A stretch of 64,000 bases of DNA from Gemmatimonadota bacterium. Lineage in GTDB: Bacteria; Gemmatimonadota; Gemmatimonadetes; Longimicrobiales; Gaopeijiaceae. The notes below the pieces were generated by a model. That model was not told where the DNA came from and searched no databases. It saw nothing but the letters and a program-made list of their open reading frames with translations. Every line of letters starts with the position of its first letter. The stretch's first letter is position 1. The stretch spans positions 1 through 64,000 of the forward strand of contig JABDLS010000033.1 of the NCBI GenBank assembly GCA_013002885.1, written 5' to 3'. Position numbers and translations under genes: made by a program. Positions 62,898 through 64,000 of this stretch are shown piece by piece.

Positions 62898-64000
62898 CCA
62901 CGACGACGCTGGCCAAAGGGCCGACGAGCGCAGAGACCATCCACGGACAGAAGGAGCTCCTCCTTCCATCCATGCTTCATCTCTACAAGGAGCCGCTGGT
63001 CCTGTCCGAGGGTCAGGGCGTCCGGGTCCGCGATCCCGAGGGCCACGAGTACCTGGACCTCTTCAGCGGTATCCTCACGACGTCGGTGGGCCACTGCAAT
63101 CCGAAGGTCGTCGATGCCGTGACCCGGCAAATGAAGACGCTGGGTCACGTTTCCACACTCTACGCCACCGAGCCCCAGGTCGAGGCGGCCCGCAAGCTCG
63201 CGGACATCGCGCCGGGTGCGCTGAAGACGAGCTTCTTCACCAATTCGGGCACGGAGGCCATCGAGACGGCCCTCATGATGGCCTGCCTGGCCACGGGGCG
63301 TAGCGAGATCATCGGGCTGCGCGTGGGATACCACGGGCGTTCGTTCATGGCGACCAGCGTCACCGCCCATTCGGGATGGCGGCCCCTTGCGACACCGGTG
63401 GCGGGGATCAAGCACGCCAAGTCGCCCAATCCCTACCGGTGCCCCTTCAAGCAGCCCTGCGACGACACATGCGTCGACAAATTCGTCGACGACCTGGAAG
63501 AGGTCATCGTCACGACGACGAATGGTCGACCGGCGGCCTTCATCGCGGAGACCATCATGGGCGTGGCCGGTTACGTCGTGCCCCCGGCGGGCTACTTCGA
63601 GAGGGCGGCGGAGGTGATCCGCCACTACGGCGGTCTCCTCGTCATCGACGAGGTCCAGGCCGGCTTCGGGCGCTGCGGCGACCACTGGTTCGGCATCCAG
63701 CACCACGGAGTGGATCCGGACATCATGGTCATGGCCAAGGGCATCGCCAACGGATGGCCGGTGGGCGCCACCATCGCCACGGAGGAGGTCGCCAACGCGT
63801 GGAAGGGCAAGACCATCTCCACTTTCGGGGGGAATCCCATCTCGATGGCCGCCATGTGTGCGACGCAAGACGAGCTTCGTGACCACGACGCGCCCCACAA
63901 TGCCACCGCCCGGGGCGAGCAACTCCGATCTGCCCTCCTGGAGATGCAGGGGCGGCATCCCTGGATGGGCGACGTGCGGGGAATGGGGCTCATGCAGGCC
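62894..64000 (+). CDS. Class III PLP aminotransferase (AGXT2-like), 3' end cut by window edge
   Basis: The frame runs from ATG 62894, in ATGA overlap with the dehydrogenase, to the right edge (369 codons, no stop). It shows YLDLFSGILTTSVGHCNPKV, FFTNSGTEAIETALMMA (phosphate site), GLRVGYHGRSFMATSVT, VIDEVQAGFGRCGDHWFG, and MVMAKGIANG with PLP Lys282. The sequence is closest in feel to alanine-glyoxylate aminotransferase 2 and beta-alanine/aminoisobutyrate transaminases. Pairing with the MmsA-type enzyme suggests beta-alanine or 3-aminoisobutyrate breakdown through the semialdehyde. Confidence 0.9.
   Translation, partial: MTTTTLAKGPTSAETIHGQKELLLPSMLHLYKEPLVLSEGQGVRVRDPEGHEYLDLFSGILTTSVGHCNPKVVDAVTRQMKTLGHVSTLYATEPQVEAARKLADIAPGALKTSFFTNSGTEAIETALMMACLATGRSEIIGLRVGYHGRSFMATSVTAHSGWRPLATPVAGIKHAKSPNPYRCPFKQPCDDTCVDKFVDDLEEVIVTTTNGRPAAFIAETIMGVAGYVVPPAGYFERAAEVIRHYGGLLVIDEVQAGFGRCGDHWFGIQHHGVDPDIMVMAKGIANGWPVGATIATEEVANAWKGKTISTFGGNPISMAAMCATQDELRDHDAPHNATARGEQLRSALLEMQGRHPWMGDVRGMGLMQA

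Overview
The window is GC-rich bacterial DNA, densely coding on both strands: 54 protein genes, many overlapping by 4-20 bp, with no tRNA, rRNA, CRISPR array or insertion sequence seen. The gene content fits a Gram-negative, free-living aerobic heterotroph: outer-membrane barrels, lipoproteins, an ExbB-type channel, many exported peptidases, ATP-type PEP carboxykinase and a malic enzyme with a phosphotransacetylase-like domain. The combination of short membrane-bound Ser/Thr kinases, membrane-anchored SARP-type regulators and secreted M24/P1/M28 peptidases suggests Gemmatimonadota. This is inference from family mix, not from a marker gene.

Region 1 (1-6207) holds sugar and polysaccharide genes of the kind that accompany exosortase XrtA/PEP-CTERM loci: a DegT aminotransferase (cut by the left edge), a FemAB-like acyltransferase, a VanZ-like membrane protein, an XrtA-type polysaccharide deacetylase, a low-molecular-weight tyrosine phosphatase and an ATP-grasp ligase. 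No exosortase is inside the window. Region 2 (6400-7578) has two small unknown genes. Region 3 (7813-16327) is the most interesting part: a six-gene, fully overlapping operon that looks like a synthase-dependent exopolysaccharide system assembled from modules otherwise found in Bcs, Pga and Pel systems. It encodes a BcsE-like pseudo-ATPase/receiver/GGDEF-like protein, a TPR plus beta-barrel export protein, a PgaC-like synthase, a one-helix partner, an anchored deacetylase-like protein and a GH18-like lipoprotein. Two glycosyltransferases and a further deacetylase (16349-19641) follow.

Region 4 (19672-22471) has a membrane-anchored SARP-type regulator divergent from a UPF0173 hydrolase, then a lipoate ligase-like enzyme. 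Region 5 (22517-28493) is a complete five-gene oligopeptide ABC importer. Region 6 (28577-41540) is mostly housekeeping: ExbB, lytic transglycosylase, cold-shock protein, DNA polymerase I, SSB, an outer-membrane barrel, a primary-like sigma factor, a DUF4126 protein and a FabF-like synthase. Region 7 (41617-46759) carries malic enzyme, PEP carboxykinase and a chromate transporter.

Region 8 (46779-51454) is a minus-strand operon led by a small membrane protein and a YtrA-type GntR repressor with a likely palindromic operator in front, then an ABC exporter and two paralogous anchored proteins of unknown function. Region 9 (51580-57806) has a Ser/Thr kinase, an exported M24 peptidase, a MATE pump and an ECF sigma/anti-sigma set in which the anti-sigma carries an extracytoplasmic YCII-like domain. 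Region 10 (57951-64000) holds an EVE-domain protein, P1 and M28 peptidases, a methylmalonate-semialdehyde-type dehydrogenase and a class III aminotransferase cut by the right edge; the last two probably act together in amino acid or beta-alanine breakdown.
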